A DNA stretch of 64,000 nt from Methanobacteriota archaeon (GCA_030054735.1 JASGVX010000089.1:18805-82804), one strand, 5' to 3'. Counted from the first letter of the stretch, positions 1-8,300 are shown. The notes: generated by a model from the sequence alone, not told the origin. Program-made: numbers and translations.

Positions 1-657
1 GCTGCATGGATTTACCGAAATGATCTCCGATATCAGGATGAACCAGTTTTTGAAAAACAAACCAGGACGATTGGAAGAGAGACTGTGGAGAAGAAAAAAT
101 TCTGGTGGGTTCCTGCGGGGCTGGTTGTAATAATCTGTTCTCTTCGCGCCTGGGCATATGTGGGAATTATTACCTATCTACCAGCGCTTCTAACTCTTGA
201 ATATAAAGAGTTTGACACAATGACTACATCTCTTATTGTAACAATTATGCTGTTCTTTGGAGTTGGTGGCCAGATTGCAGGAGGATATTTTTCAGATCGA
301 TTCGGGCGTAAATTGATGCTGGTTCTGGGCTTTTTGTTTGCAGTGCCAATGTTTGCCCTAATTTTTCTTGCTGACGGCTGGCTGATGTATTTTGGAATTA
401 TGATGTACTCTTTTTTTGCCTGTTTTTGCTATGTGACATCGGTTACAATGACGCAGGAACTTCTCCCCGGAAACGTCGCTTTTGCATCAGGCCTTATTCT
501 CGGGCTTTGTATGGGCGTTGGAGGGGTAGGAGCCGCGATTATTGGATGGGCTGCTGATATGATGGGGTCGCTTTCTGATGCAATGTTTCTCTTGATTATT
601 CCTACGATAATATGCCCGATTCTTGCATTGTTTGTCCAGTATCCGGTGGAAAATTAA
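1..657 (+). CDS. MFS transporter, C-terminal part (5' end outside window)
   Basis: The reading frame is open from base 1 and ends at TAA 655-657, so this is the C-terminal half of a longer protein; the GTG at 85 is internal. The product has about six hydrophobic segments. A cytoplasmic loop, GYFSDRFGRK, matches the DRxGRR-type loop of the major facilitator superfamily. MFS proteins are 12-helix secondary carriers of the cytoplasmic membrane. Nothing visible in this half identifies the substrate, and no operon partner is seen downstream, where a dispersed repeat begins about 40 bases later. Confidence 0.8.
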   Translation, partial: AAWIYRNDLRYQDEPVFEKQTRTIGRETVEKKKFWWVPAGLVVIICSLRAWAYVGIITYLPALLTLEYKEFDTMTTSLIVTIMLFFGVGGQIAGGYFSDRFGRKLMLVLGFLFAVPMFALIFLADGWLMYFGIMMYSFFACFCYVTSVTMTQELLPGNVAFASGLILGLCMGVGGVGAAIIGWAADMMGSLSDAMFLLIIPTIICPILALFVQYPVEN

Positions 658-698
658 AAAAATCACAATTCATAAAAAATTACAACATGATACCGAAA

Positions 699-784
699 AG
701 GCACTAAATATAATTTTGTGGCAAAATAAGCAATTTTAGGCAATTTTTTAAATTTAAAGTATTATTGTCAATTTTGGCAAAAAC
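699..784 (-). repeat. Dispersed repeat, copy 1 (inverted relative to copy 2)
   Basis: This 86-base AT-rich block is the reverse complement of 1602-1690 and resembles 46652-46740 and 63364-63450. The conserved core, read on the minus strand, begins TTTTGCCAAAATTGACAATA and ends near AGTGCCT. With copy 2 it brackets the nitroreductase gene as an inverted pair about 1 kb apart. It looks like a small non-autonomous element or an IS end; no coding potential is seen. Confidence 0.75.
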
Positions 785-903
785 TCAGTTGATTTAAATC
801 CTTGTGTAATTCTTTAATCTGCATTTTTACTTTTTCTTTTCATGCTCTCTGTTTTGCGGAGAAGTGTTATAATATAGATAATACCATTAAGTAAGAGACC
901 GGT

Positions 904-1596
904 ATGACAATTAACGAAGCAATTAAGATAAGACATACAGTTCGTAAATATAAAGATAAAGCAATTCCTCAAGAGCTTATCGAAAAGCTCAATGCAAGAA
1001 TTGATGAGAATAATAAAACTTATGCTCTGAATCTTAAACTGGTTACGGATAATTCTGAGGGTGTAACTGGTCTTGGTAAGTTATTTCTCGCCAAGAATGT
1101 AAACAACTACATAATTCTGGCAGGCACAGCCACTCCTGATTTAGATGAAAAATCAGGCTATTGTGGCGCTGATTTGATTTTGTATGCTCAAACTCTGGGG
1201 TTAAATACATGGTGGATTGGCGGAATGTACAATAAGAAGGGAGTACAAAAATATCTGGATCTAGCTAATGTTAGAATCAATGGAATTATTGCTATAGGCT
1301 ATGGTCAAACTCAGGGTGTTCCGCATAAATCCAAAACAGCTGCCAAAATAAGTCAGTATCAAGGCACTGCACCACAGTGGTTTATTGATGGTGTGGAAGC
1401 TCTGCTCTATGCTCCTACTTCATTAAATAAGCAGGCATTTAAGGTAGTGGGTGACGGAAACAAAGTTTCTATAAGCTATGAAAAAGGACATTTTGCCGGA
1501 ATCAACCTCGGTATCGGTAAATATCATTTCGAAATCGGTGCCGGCAAAGAAAACTTTGAATGGGTACAGCTATCAAATGAATCTAATAGAACGTAG
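904..1596 (+). CDS. Nitroreductase family flavoprotein
   Basis: The 230-residue product begins TINEAIKIRHTVRKYKDK, the typical N-terminal RRSxRxF-like FMN-phosphate site of the nitroreductase fold. A later segment with CGADLILYAQTLGLNTWW matches the family's central helix. Family members are FMN enzymes that use NAD(P)H, or in methanogens other donors, to reduce nitro groups, quinones or flavins; the substrate here is unknown. The start ATG follows GAGACCGGT. The gene lies alone between inverted copies of a dispersed repeat (699-784 and 1602-1706) and may have travelled with them. Confidence 0.8.
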   Translation: MTINEAIKIRHTVRKYKDKAIPQELIEKLNARIDENNKTYALNLKLVTDNSEGVTGLGKLFLAKNVNNYIILAGTATPDLDEKSGYCGADLILYAQTLGLNTWWIGGMYNKKGVQKYLDLANVRINGIIAIGYGQTQGVPHKSKTAAKISQYQGTAPQWFIDGVEALLYAPTSLNKQAFKVVGDGNKVSISYEKGHFAGINLGIGKYHFEIGAGKENFEWVQLSNESNRT

Positions 1597-1601
1597 ATGA
1601 G

Positions 1602-1706
1602 GTTTTGCCAAAATTGACAATAATACTTTAAATGTATAAAAACTGCCTGAAATTGCTTATTTTGTCATAAAATTATATTTAGTGCCTTTAAAATTGCACA
1701 ATTAAA
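1602..1706 (+). repeat. Dispersed repeat, copy 2
   Basis: The block starts TTTTGCCAAAATTGACAATA and runs to the ACAATTAAAT motif. It is a near match to 46652-46756 and 63364-63468, and inverted relative to 699-784. It begins a few bases after the nitroreductase stop codon. The 1707-1824 remainder of the spacer shows no gene. Confidence 0.75.
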
Positions 1707-1824
1707 TCCTGGCACTTTGTATCTTAACCGAATCCAGATGTATACCTATTTATGACTTTTTAACATGCATCACTGACTTTTTAGATAGGCTTTTAGCCAA
1801 AAAAACAAATATACTTAACTGGAA

Positions 1825-2655
1825 ATGACTCCTGCAGAACCTTTTTATCTTGCTACCCTTATTCTCACAGGCTTTTTTACGGGTATTCTCTCTGGTATGT
1901 TTGGTGTAGGCGGAGGCTTTATCATGTCTCCTGTTCAGTACCGGCTTTTGCAGGAGATGGGGCTAGAACCTGACATTGCAATAAGAATAGCGTTTGGAAC
2001 AAGCCTTTTTGTGGTTCTTATAAATGCCATAAATGTTTCCCTGAATTACCACCAGAAGAATGAAGTACTCTGGAAACAGGCAACAATCATGGGGATTTTC
2101 GGATCAATCTTCAGTTTTGTGGGAGCAGCGCTAGCTTCTTACTTACCGGCTTCTACCCTCAGCAAAATTTTTGGAATCGTAGTTATAGCTGGTGCACTTA
2201 GAATTCATCTGGTTCCCGCTCTTACAGAAACGAAATATATCAACCCAAATTTATTACCTTATATTATTGCAGGTATTTTCATAGGTTTTTTTTCGGGCCT
2301 TTTGGGACTCGGGGGTGGAATTATTGGAATTCCAATCATGCTGATTTTTCTTCATTTTGATATGCGAAAAGCCATAGGGACCACATCTGCAGTAATAATT
2401 TTTACTTCATTTAGTGGAACAATCGGATATATAATCAATGGCTGGGGAGAGGTCGGACTCCCTCCTTATTCTGTCGGATATGTAAATATTCTAAATTGGA
2501 TGTTGCTTTCATTTCCGGCATTTCTTGCAGCAAGAAGTGGAGTGAAAATTGCCCATCAGATAGACCCCGAACATTTGAAGCATTTATTTATACTTCTGAT
2601 GCTCTATGTAGGGCTGGAAATGACAGGAGTTATTGGTCGTATTTTTACATATTGA
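1825..2655 (+). CDS. TSUP (TauE/SafE) family membrane transporter
   Basis: The 276-residue polytopic protein has about eight hydrophobic helices in two homologous halves. Each half carries a glycine-rich turn: GMFGVGGGFIMSP near residue 25 and LLGLGGGIIGIP near residue 160, the hallmark of the TauE/SafE/TSUP family. Members export or import sulfite, sulfoacetate, sulfate or other organosulfur anions across the cytoplasmic membrane; the substrate here cannot be assigned. The gene is monocistronic and converges on the ABC ATPase gene at 2751-3881. Length is normal for the family. Confidence 0.85.
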   Translation: MTPAEPFYLATLILTGFFTGILSGMFGVGGGFIMSPVQYRLLQEMGLEPDIAIRIAFGTSLFVVLINAINVSLNYHQKNEVLWKQATIMGIFGSIFSFVGAALASYLPASTLSKIFGIVVIAGALRIHLVPALTETKYINPNLLPYIIAGIFIGFFSGLLGLGGGIIGIPIMLIFLHFDMRKAIGTTSAVIIFTSFSGTIGYIINGWGEVGLPPYSVGYVNILNWMLLSFPAFLAARSGVKIAHQIDPEHLKHLFILLMLYVGLEMTGVIGRIFTY

Positions 2656-2750
2656 GCTCATTCCAAAACCGATTTTAACCCCATATTGCTAAAAATCTTA
2701 GAATTATATTAATAATTAGGAATTAAAACGATTATTTAGAATTTGTTAAT

Positions 2751-3881
2751 TTATAAGCTATGGAATGCGATTACTTTACTCATTTCCAGTTTAACCAGGC
2801 ATAAAGCACCTGCATGAAGCTTCAGGGAGTCAACAAATTGTGCAGGCAGTTCTGCGGTCAAAATTTTATTATGTTTAATAAGTTTAAGTGCAATTCGCTT
2901 TTTTGCTCCTTTATTTATGATACTGTTCACAAGTGCAGAGTAAGTATTGTCCTCCTGGTCCTCAGAACCGGAATCAAGCGAAAGAAAAGTTATATTTTCA
3001 GGATGGATTCCCCAGGAAATTTTATCCCCTGCTTTGAAGTTCGGAGATTTTATTTTAATTCTCATATCTCCGCTTTTTAACACTGTACTTTTTGACTCTT
3101 CATCATATCTTTCTACTCTAGCTTCATCAAAAATATTTGTCAGGCCGATGAGTTCTGCAACATGCCGATTTTTAGGATGATAAAAGATTTCTTCCGGGGT
3201 TCCGAACTGCTGGGACTTTCCTCCATGCAGGACAAGAAGTTTGTCAGCCAGCAGGAAAGCTTCTTCAAGGTTGTGAGTTATGAACAAGAGAGGAATTCCA
3301 ATTTTGTTTTGCAATTTTTTTATTTTTTCTGTAAGGTCGATTCTTATTTTTATGTCAAGTGCAGAGAAGGGTTCATCCAGAAGTAAAATCTCTGGTTTTG
3401 GAGCAAGAGCTCTTGCCAGAGCTACTCTCTGCTTCTGCCCGCCTGAAAGTTGGGACGGATATCGGGTTTCCAGCTCCTCAATATGGAGAAGGTTCAACAT
3501 TTCCATAACCCTTTCTTCCTTATCTTCTTTATTCCAACCTTTGAGGCCGCATTCTATGTTTTTCCTGACGTTCATGTGAGGAAAGAGGGTATAGTTCTGA
3601 AAAACATAGCCAAGGTTGCGTTTTTGAATGGGCAGATTTATTTTTTTGTCTTTATCGTAATAAACTTTACTTTCCACAGTTATTTTTCCGTCATCAGGTT
3701 CTGTAATCCCGGAAATACATTTAAACAACGTGGTCTTTCCTGATCCAGAAGGCCCAAAAAGTACGACAAGTTCGTTTTCCATTTCAAAGCTGACGTCTAA
3801 CATAAAAACTTTCTTGACACTTTTTTTACCCTTGATCTCAGCTTCATTATAGCATTTTTTAAGGTCAACTTTAATGCTCAA
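2751..3881 (-). CDS. ABC transporter ATP-binding protein, molybdate/tungstate type
   Basis: The 376-residue ATPase shows Walker A GPSGSGKTT (near residue 43), Q-loop VFQNYTLFPHM, signature LSGGQKQRVALARAL, Walker B EILLLDEPFSALD and the H-loop FITHNLEEA. The C-terminal 120 residues form a TOBE-like regulatory region as in ModC/WtpC. It should energise import of an oxyanion with a ModB-type permease. Start is TTG at 3881, with GAGGT about ten bases upstream. The permease gene directly upstream is a broken fragment, so this importer is probably non-functional unless another permease is used. A Mop protein and fmdB nearby fit a molybdate or tungstate role. Confidence 0.8.
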   Translation of the reverse strand: MSIKVDLKKCYNEAEIKGKKSVKKVFMLDVSFEMENELVVLFGPSGSGKTTLFKCISGITEPDDGKITVESKVYYDKDKKINLPIQKRNLGYVFQNYTLFPHMNVRKNIECGLKGWNKEDKEERVMEMLNLLHIEELETRYPSQLSGGQKQRVALARALAPKPEILLLDEPFSALDIKIRIDLTEKIKKLQNKIGIPLLFITHNLEEAFLLADKLLVLHGGKSQQFGTPEEIFYHPKNRHVAELIGLTNIFDEARVERYDEESKSTVLKSGDMRIKIKSPNFKAGDKISWGIHPENITFLSLDSGSEDQEDNTYSALVNSIINKGAKKRIALKLIKHNKILTAELPAQFVDSLKLHAGALCLVKLEMSKVIAFHSL

Positions 3882-3884
3882 AGT

Positions 3885-4066
3885 TCATACCTCTAATTTT
3901 TCTACGAACTTTCCGGTCAGAGCAGTGGTCAGCAGGGGCATAAGAATCAGGATAATACCAGCACCTGGGCAAGTTCGTTATTGCCTGACTGAAAAGCGTT
4001 GTATATTGAAATAGTTATTGTGTTCGTTTTCCCGAGATATTTCTTGCCACCATGAGTTTTGCTCCA
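3885..4066 (-). pseudogene. Truncated ModB/WtpB-like permease, C-terminal remnant
   Basis: Reading the minus strand from about 4066 gives EFGAKLMVARNI, then after a frameshift TNTITISIYNAFQSGNNELA, then after a second frameshift LMPLLTTALTGKFVEKLEV and a stop at 3885-3887. This matches the end of molybdate/tungstate ABC permeases, in which the EFGAtLMvAGNIPG loop contacts the ATPase. Only about 60 residues remain; the 5' part is missing at about 4066, exactly where a different truncated gene begins on the other strand. Confidence 0.75.
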
Positions 4067-4328
4067 AATTCATAACAGAGCTTTTTGTAAATATATCTGC
4101 CCCATTACTATCTTCTTAAAGCCGATGAGCTATTTCTCTCTCTATCGAGTTAAGGTAGATAAAGAGAAGTGTATTTCTTGTGGAAAATGCGAAAAAATGT
4201 GTCCAATGGAGGTGAAAATTCTCAACAATTCTCGGAAACGGAAAAACGGCACCGAGCGCATTCAGTGTATGCAATGTCTAGATGCTTGTCCGAAAAATGC
4301 TTTGAAATTTAAGCTCTACTTAAAATGA
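4059..4328 (+). pseudogene. Truncated polyferredoxin-type membrane protein, C-terminal fragment
   Basis: The 89-codon frame has FCKYICPI, then CISCGKCEKMCPM, then CMQCLDACPKNAL. These are two 4Fe-4S motifs preceded by a CxxxCP motif, as in the C-terminal cytoplasmic part of NapH/NosR/YccM-like membrane iron-sulfur proteins, which pass electrons from quinol or ferredoxin. The expected N-terminal transmembrane helices are absent and the apparent TTG start at 4059 lies within the permease remnant. It is therefore probably a 5'-truncated gene, although a small soluble two-cluster ferredoxin could still be made. Confidence 0.6.
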
Positions 4329-4513
4329 TATCCTAAAATAGAAAGACTTTACTCATCGCTTATTGACAAAAAATCAAATCAAAGTTGCGCTGGCGCACCC
4401 CCCGCAGCAAGAAGTTTCAAGAATGCTTAGTTATTGATCAACTATTGAGCTCTGGATCCTTATGCACTGAAGGGTGCTGCCAAAGAATATATGTATAAAT
4501 TAAATTGTTGAGA

Positions 4514-4605
4514 CACTAGTGTTGTGTCAGCGTTAAGATGTCGTATATAATCGATTACAACGATTCAAAATCGTATAATTCTTGATTAATGACACGACAC
4601 TAGCG
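4514..4605. repeat. Small inverted-repeat element (MITE-like)
   Basis: CACTAGTGTTGTGTCA at 4514-4529 pairs with TGACACGACACTAGCG at 4590-4605 (14 of 16 complementary). The interior is AT-rich and has no gene. The size and structure fit a miniature inverted-repeat element. No second copy was found in this window, so mobility is inferred only from the ends. The rest of 4329-4689 shows no gene. Confidence 0.5.
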
Positions 4606-4689
4606 GTGTATTCAACAGTAATAAGTAAAAACCTCAGTAAAAACTATAGGGTAATTCCCTTCGCAAATGGCAAACGGAAAAATGATCAA

Positions 4690-4899
4690 TTAGTCTATGG
4701 CTATCATCACATTTGAAGCCTTGATTACTGCATATGCTTCGCTTCCTTCTTTTAACTTCAGATTTTCAGCTGATGTCTTTGTAATTATTGAAGTGATTTC
4801 TGCTCCACCTGGCAACTCAATTACAACTTCAGTATTGACCGCTCCAGCAATAACTTTTTTAACCTTTCCCTTAAATACGTTGCGTGCACTCAATTTCAT
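4690..4899 (-). CDS. Molybdopterin-binding (Mop/TOBE) domain protein
   Basis: The 69-residue protein is a single Mop domain. It contains SARNVFKGKV at the N-terminus, the AVNTEVVIELPGG strand and ITKTSAENLKLKEGSEAYAV, which are standard molbindin motifs. Such proteins oligomerise and bind molybdate or tungstate in the cytoplasm, for storage or homeostasis. GGAG lies a few bases upstream of the ATG at 4899. Placement between molybdate-transport remnants and fmdB, a molybdenum/tungsten enzyme subunit, supports this role. Confidence 0.9.
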   Translation of the reverse strand: MKLSARNVFKGKVKKVIAGAVNTEVVIELPGGAEITSIITKTSAENLKLKEGSEAYAVIKASNVMIAID

Positions 4900-5351
4900 T
4901 ATTTTCTCCTCCGTTTTAGTTTACTATAATTAATTTCGAGTAATTTATATACCAACATGTATAGATATGAACTTTACGAACTTGAGATCAGTTTACAATC
5001 ATTTATGGTTCACATTTGGAAAAGGAAAGGTAAATTTTCCACTCTAAAAAATGAAGAACCGATATCTTTATATCCAATTGTAAATATAATTTCAAATGTA
5101 AATTCTTTATAAGATTTATATAATAATTCACGGAAAAAATTACCGGCAACAAACACAGATCTGAGAATCTGTTAACTGGTAATCAACAGCAAAAAACTTG
5201 AACACGGTTTTTTTTCTATTGGGACCTGTAAAGTTCAGGACTCTCTGGTTCCCCCACCCGTCTTCATGGATGCAGGAAAAAAGGCGTATTCCTGAGACCT
5301 GTTAACATTGAGGTACTAGTTCATAAAAATGATATAGTGCTCTGAATTACT

Positions 5352-5396
5352 GTGCACTGTTCATTCAACATGAAAATGAACTGCTTTGCAGTGCAC
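5352..5396 (+). promoter_or_regulatory. Hairpin in the long fmdB upstream region
   Basis: GTGCACTG (5352-5359) pairs perfectly with CAGTGCAC (5389-5396), and TTCATT (5360-5365) with AATGAA (5375-5380), 115 bases before the fmdB start. The spacer 4900-5510 has no gene but several TATA-like stretches near 5060-5130. The hairpin may lie in a leader RNA or be an operator; its function is unknown. Confidence 0.45.
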
Positions 5397-5510
5397 GGAA
5401 CAATGTTAAGAGGTACACAATATGCAAGCTGATAACCTGCTTTACTTTTCTGAAAAGGTCACCGAATATTTAATATTGGAATTGGAGATTTATGTCGGAG
5501 GGCGGGGATT

Positions 5511-6824
5511 ATGTTCTTAAAAAACATAATTTGTCCTGCCTGTGGGGCTGCTTGCGACGATATTCAGGTTGAATTCAGGGCAGGAATAATCGAGGCTAAA
5601 AATATCTGTAAGGTAGGAAATGCCCTGCTTAAGATTCCTGCAAACCCTAAGCGGTTCAGGCAGCCTCTTATTAAAGATAGAGGCAAATTAAAGCCGGTTT
5701 CCTGGGATGAAGCCCTTGAAAAAGCTGCTGATATCCTCGTTTCGGCAAAACGTCCTCTGCTTTTCATGGGCAGCGATACTTCCTGCGAAACGCATGAAAT
5801 AGGGCTCAAGATCGGAGAATTTCTGGGTGCAGTTGTTGATTCGAACACAACTATTGGCAATGGGCCTATAGTCATGGGAACTCAGGAATCCGGAAAAGTC
5901 TGTGCAACCGAAGGGCAAAAGAAAAACAGAGGCGACCTTATAGTCTACTGGGGGACCAACCCTCTTGAATCCATGCCCAGGCAGATGTCCAGGTACGGGG
6001 TTTTCCCAAGAGGTTACTGGACCAGACGCGGGCGCTTTGACAGAACAATTATCACGGTAGACCCAAGAAAAACTCCTACTTCGGAGGCTTCCGACCTTCA
6101 CGTGCAGCTCAAACCTAACTCAGATTATGAACTGATAAGTGCCCTTCTTACCCTGCTCCATGGAAGGACTCCACACCCGTCTGTGGAAGGGATCACAGGA
6201 GTCCCTGTCTCCTTAATGGAACAGATGCTCCATATGATGAAAAACTGTAACTTTGGGTCAATCTCAGCAGGTGTAGGGCTTTCTTCTTCAATAGGAAAGC
6301 ACAGAAATGCCGAACTTGCCATGAACCTCGTAAAGGAACTGAACAACTATACAAAGTTCACTTTCGGGGTTCTCCGCAGCCACTGTAATGTCGCAGGCTT
6401 TAACCAGACCGCATCCTATATGTACGGCTATCCGTTCGGGCTTGACTTCATGCGCGGGTATCCTCGTTACAACCCTGGCGAATTTACTACAGTGGACCTC
6501 TTACGTGAAAAGGATGTGGACGCGGTCTTTGTGATATGCATTGATCTTTTAAATCAGATCCCGGCTGACTGTGCAGCTTACCTTGCTGAAATTCCTGTGA
6601 TATGCCTGGATGCTGTTCCATGTCCTACAACAATTGTCTCGGATGTCGTACTTCCGGCTGTCATTGATGCAATGGAGTGTGACGGGACCTTCTACAGACT
6701 CGATGATGTGTCTATTCACTTCGAGCCATTTGTGTCTTCTTCCTTTGAGTTCACAAAGAGTAATGAAGACACCCTAAAACAGCTTTTTAAGAAAATCAAA
6801 GAAAATTTGGAGCCCGGAAAATAA
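5511..6824 (+). CDS. fmdB: Formylmethanofuran dehydrogenase subunit B, catalytic
   Basis: The 437-residue protein starts with CPACGAACDDI and includes VYWGTNPLESMPRQMSRY and TIITVDPRKTPTS, motifs of the molybdopterin domain of the Fwd/Fmd B subunit. This enzyme reversibly reduces CO2 to formylmethanofuran, the first step of methanogenesis from CO2 and the last oxidation step in methylotrophic growth. Cys131 in GKVCATEG is probably the Mo/W ligand, judged by family position only. GGAGGGCGGGG precedes the ATG. No fmdA, C, D, E or F genes lie nearby, so this is an orphan B gene. Whether the metal is Mo or W cannot be read from the sequence; the symbol fwdB is equally possible. Confidence 0.85.
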   Translation: MFLKNIICPACGAACDDIQVEFRAGIIEAKNICKVGNALLKIPANPKRFRQPLIKDRGKLKPVSWDEALEKAADILVSAKRPLLFMGSDTSCETHEIGLKIGEFLGAVVDSNTTIGNGPIVMGTQESGKVCATEGQKKNRGDLIVYWGTNPLESMPRQMSRYGVFPRGYWTRRGRFDRTIITVDPRKTPTSEASDLHVQLKPNSDYELISALLTLLHGRTPHPSVEGITGVPVSLMEQMLHMMKNCNFGSISAGVGLSSSIGKHRNAELAMNLVKELNNYTKFTFGVLRSHCNVAGFNQTASYMYGYPFGLDFMRGYPRYNPGEFTTVDLLREKDVDAVFVICIDLLNQIPADCAAYLAEIPVICLDAVPCPTTIVSDVVLPAVIDAMECDGTFYRLDDVSIHFEPFVSSSFEFTKSNEDTLKQLFKKIKENLEPGK

Positions 6825-6832
6825 GGATTGCT

Positions 6833-6883
6833 CCTGTAAGTGGATAAAGTTTTCATTTTTAAACCGACCCTTACAGGTTTTTT
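6833..6883 (+). terminator. Terminator hairpin after fmdB
   Basis: CCTGTAAG (6833-6840) pairs with CTTACAGG (6870-6877), followed by six T residues. It begins nine bases after the fmdB stop codon and fits a transcription end for this single-gene unit. Confidence 0.6.
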
Positions 6884-6973
6884 ATATATTTGCCATGAAA
6901 GTTCCTTCCTATTACTTACATTTATTGTGCTTTCTATTTAGAAAATTTCATGTGTGTTTTTCTGAAACTGCTC

Positions 6974-7052
6974 TGTCAATGCCGGTTTAATTTCCCCATT
7001 TTGGTCGGTTTAATTTTCCCCACCTTTAGATATAAATTTTACTCAATTTACA
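6974..7052. mobile_element. IS21-like element end, relic
   Basis: GGTTTAATTTCCCCA (from about 6985) and GGTTTAATTTTCCCCA (from about 7007) are direct repeats, as in the multiple terminal repeats of IS21-family elements. A related block is at 61684-61755. Both are followed by AGATATAAATTTTA. No transposase reading frame remains. Confidence 0.4.
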
Positions 7053-7222
7053 GTAGTTCTGATTTGCTGTAGTTCCGAACGCTATTCCTAATCATTCAGG
7101 TCTTCTCAAAAATAAAGTTAATTCTACAATAGTGTCAATTTTTTCCACTATAAAGTTAATCTATGTCTAAATTTCTCTATTTTAACTGGGTTTGTTTTAA
7201 AGTTAACGTATCTCATTATCAA

Positions 7223-7254
7223 ATGTAGAAATGGTTTGAGTTTTGAGACAGCCT
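7223..7254. mobile_element. IS terminal sequence, relic
   Basis: TGTAGAAATGGTTTGAGTTT followed by TGAGACAGCCTG is nearly identical to 44123-44155, where it flanks a transposase fragment. It is therefore probably an orphan end of the same IS type. The rest of 6884-7397 shows no gene. Confidence 0.5.
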
Positions 7255-7397
7255 GCATTACTGATTTTTTTTCCTAATGTTTCAAAAAACACATTCTTGG
7301 TGTCCATTCTACTTGAATTTTTGGTAATTTGTTTTCAAAGTTTCAGTATAGTCAAGTCCTGAAGTATAATTTATATTCCATATGATTTTTAGGTCCC

Positions 7398-7919
7398 TCA
7401 AGCATATCTCTTTATTTCTTCTCTATAATCTTCGGCCATCTTAACATAATCTTCAGCATTTTCTTTTATAGTTTCAACCTCAACTTCGTTTGTTTCCCTT
7501 TTTACTGTTCCCGGGACTCCGATAATAAGGCTGTTAGCCGGGAACTTCTTACCCTGAGGCACAAGCGTGTTTGCTCCGACAATTGAGTTTTTCCCTATCT
7601 CTGCCCCGTTCAGTACAGTTGAATTCATGCCTATAAGCACATTATCTTCTATCCTGCACCCGTGCAGTACAGCCCCATGCCCCACTGTTACATTATCTCC
7701 CACCTGAACCCCGTTTTCTGGGTCTGCATGAATAACCACACCGTCCTGGATGCTTGTCCTGTCCCCTATCTTTATTTTGTTCTGGTCTCCTCTGAGCACG
7801 GCATTAAACCATATGCTTGAAAAATTCCCTACCTCAACATCCCCGATTATGTCTGCAGAATCTGCAATAAAAGCCGTTTCAACAATTACCGGACATTTCC
7901 CTTTAAAATCCATTATCAT
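7398..7919 (-). CDS. Gamma-class carbonic anhydrase family protein (left-handed beta helix)
   Basis: The 173-residue product is built of hexapeptide repeats (for example VGDNVTVGHG, IEDNVLIG, IGKNSIVG). Histidines lie in VIHADPENG and in VGHGAVLHGC, at the zinc or iron ligand positions of gamma carbonic anhydrases. It lacks a signal peptide and the acidic loop of Cam, so it resembles the cytoplasmic CamH/YrdA branch. The likely role is CO2/bicarbonate interconversion, though many YrdA-like proteins are uncharacterised. GAGGAAG lies upstream of the ATG at 7919. Confidence 0.85.
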   Translation of the reverse strand: MIMDFKGKCPVIVETAFIADSADIIGDVEVGNFSSIWFNAVLRGDQNKIKIGDRTSIQDGVVIHADPENGVQVGDNVTVGHGAVLHGCRIEDNVLIGMNSTVLNGAEIGKNSIVGANTLVPQGKKFPANSLIIGVPGTVKRETNEVEVETIKENAEDYVKMAEDYREEIKRYA

Positions 7920-8022
7920 CTTTATCTTCCTCTTTTCAAGGTGCTATTTTTTCTTTATTTATTTCTGGACATCTTTTATGTCTTTTCCGATTTTAGCTCC
8001 TGCTATGCACGGAGCCTAGATT

Positions 8023-8211
8023 CAGCAGGTCGACATTAAAAATCAGAACTATCACCACATATATAAATACTGGATCATTTTTTTCATAAAAGTTTAGCAT
8101 GAGATATTATTAATTGATCATATGTAAAGCTAAAAGTTAGGTCCAAATACTATGCATTATTTCAAAATCGGCATCAACAAAAATTATGAAAAATTAAATG
8201 TCGACCTGCCG
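8023..8211 (+). repeat. Island-bounding element, left copy
   Basis: A perfect 12-base terminal inverted repeat, CAGGTCGACATT (8026-8037) and AATGTCGACCTG (8197-8208), bounds this 189-base element. It is strongly similar, in the same orientation, to 24106-24364; the right copy has about 70 extra bases near its left end. It contains a TATA-like box (CATATATAAATA, 8058-8069) and most of a 23-codon ORF. The two copies frame the foreign gene island between them. Confidence 0.7.
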
Positions 8212-8223
8212 GAAGAAGGTTAG
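8152..8223 (+). CDS. Conserved 23-residue micro-ORF, left copy
   Basis: ATG at 8152 to TAG at 8221-8223 encodes a 23-residue peptide beginning MHYFKIGINKNYEKLN. The copy at 24305-24376 encodes the same length. Differences are mostly conservative (His/Tyr, Gly/Ala, Lys/Arg, Val/Ile) or silent, and the frame and stop extend beyond the terminal inverted repeat. A TATA-like box lies about 90 bases upstream. No ribosome-binding site is evident. It may be a real micropeptide or the conserved 5' end of a lost gene. Confidence 0.35.
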   Translation: MHYFKIGINKNYEKLNVDLPEEG

Positions 8224-8300
8224 TGATAATACAGATTAGCTTTATTACTTTTAATGCGTATGGTAACAATATACTCTCAATTATTGAAAGGGTGGTCAAA

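Noticed and set aside
4059..4328. Functional stand-alone ferredoxin
   Set aside because: The upstream CxxxCP motif and missing membrane helices point to the tail of a larger protein, and the start lies within another gene's remnant.
8223..8300. Upstream GTG start for the CPBP protease
   Set aside because: The ATG at 8301 has a good AAGGGTGGT site and gives the normal N-terminal helix; the extension begins at the end of the repeat element.
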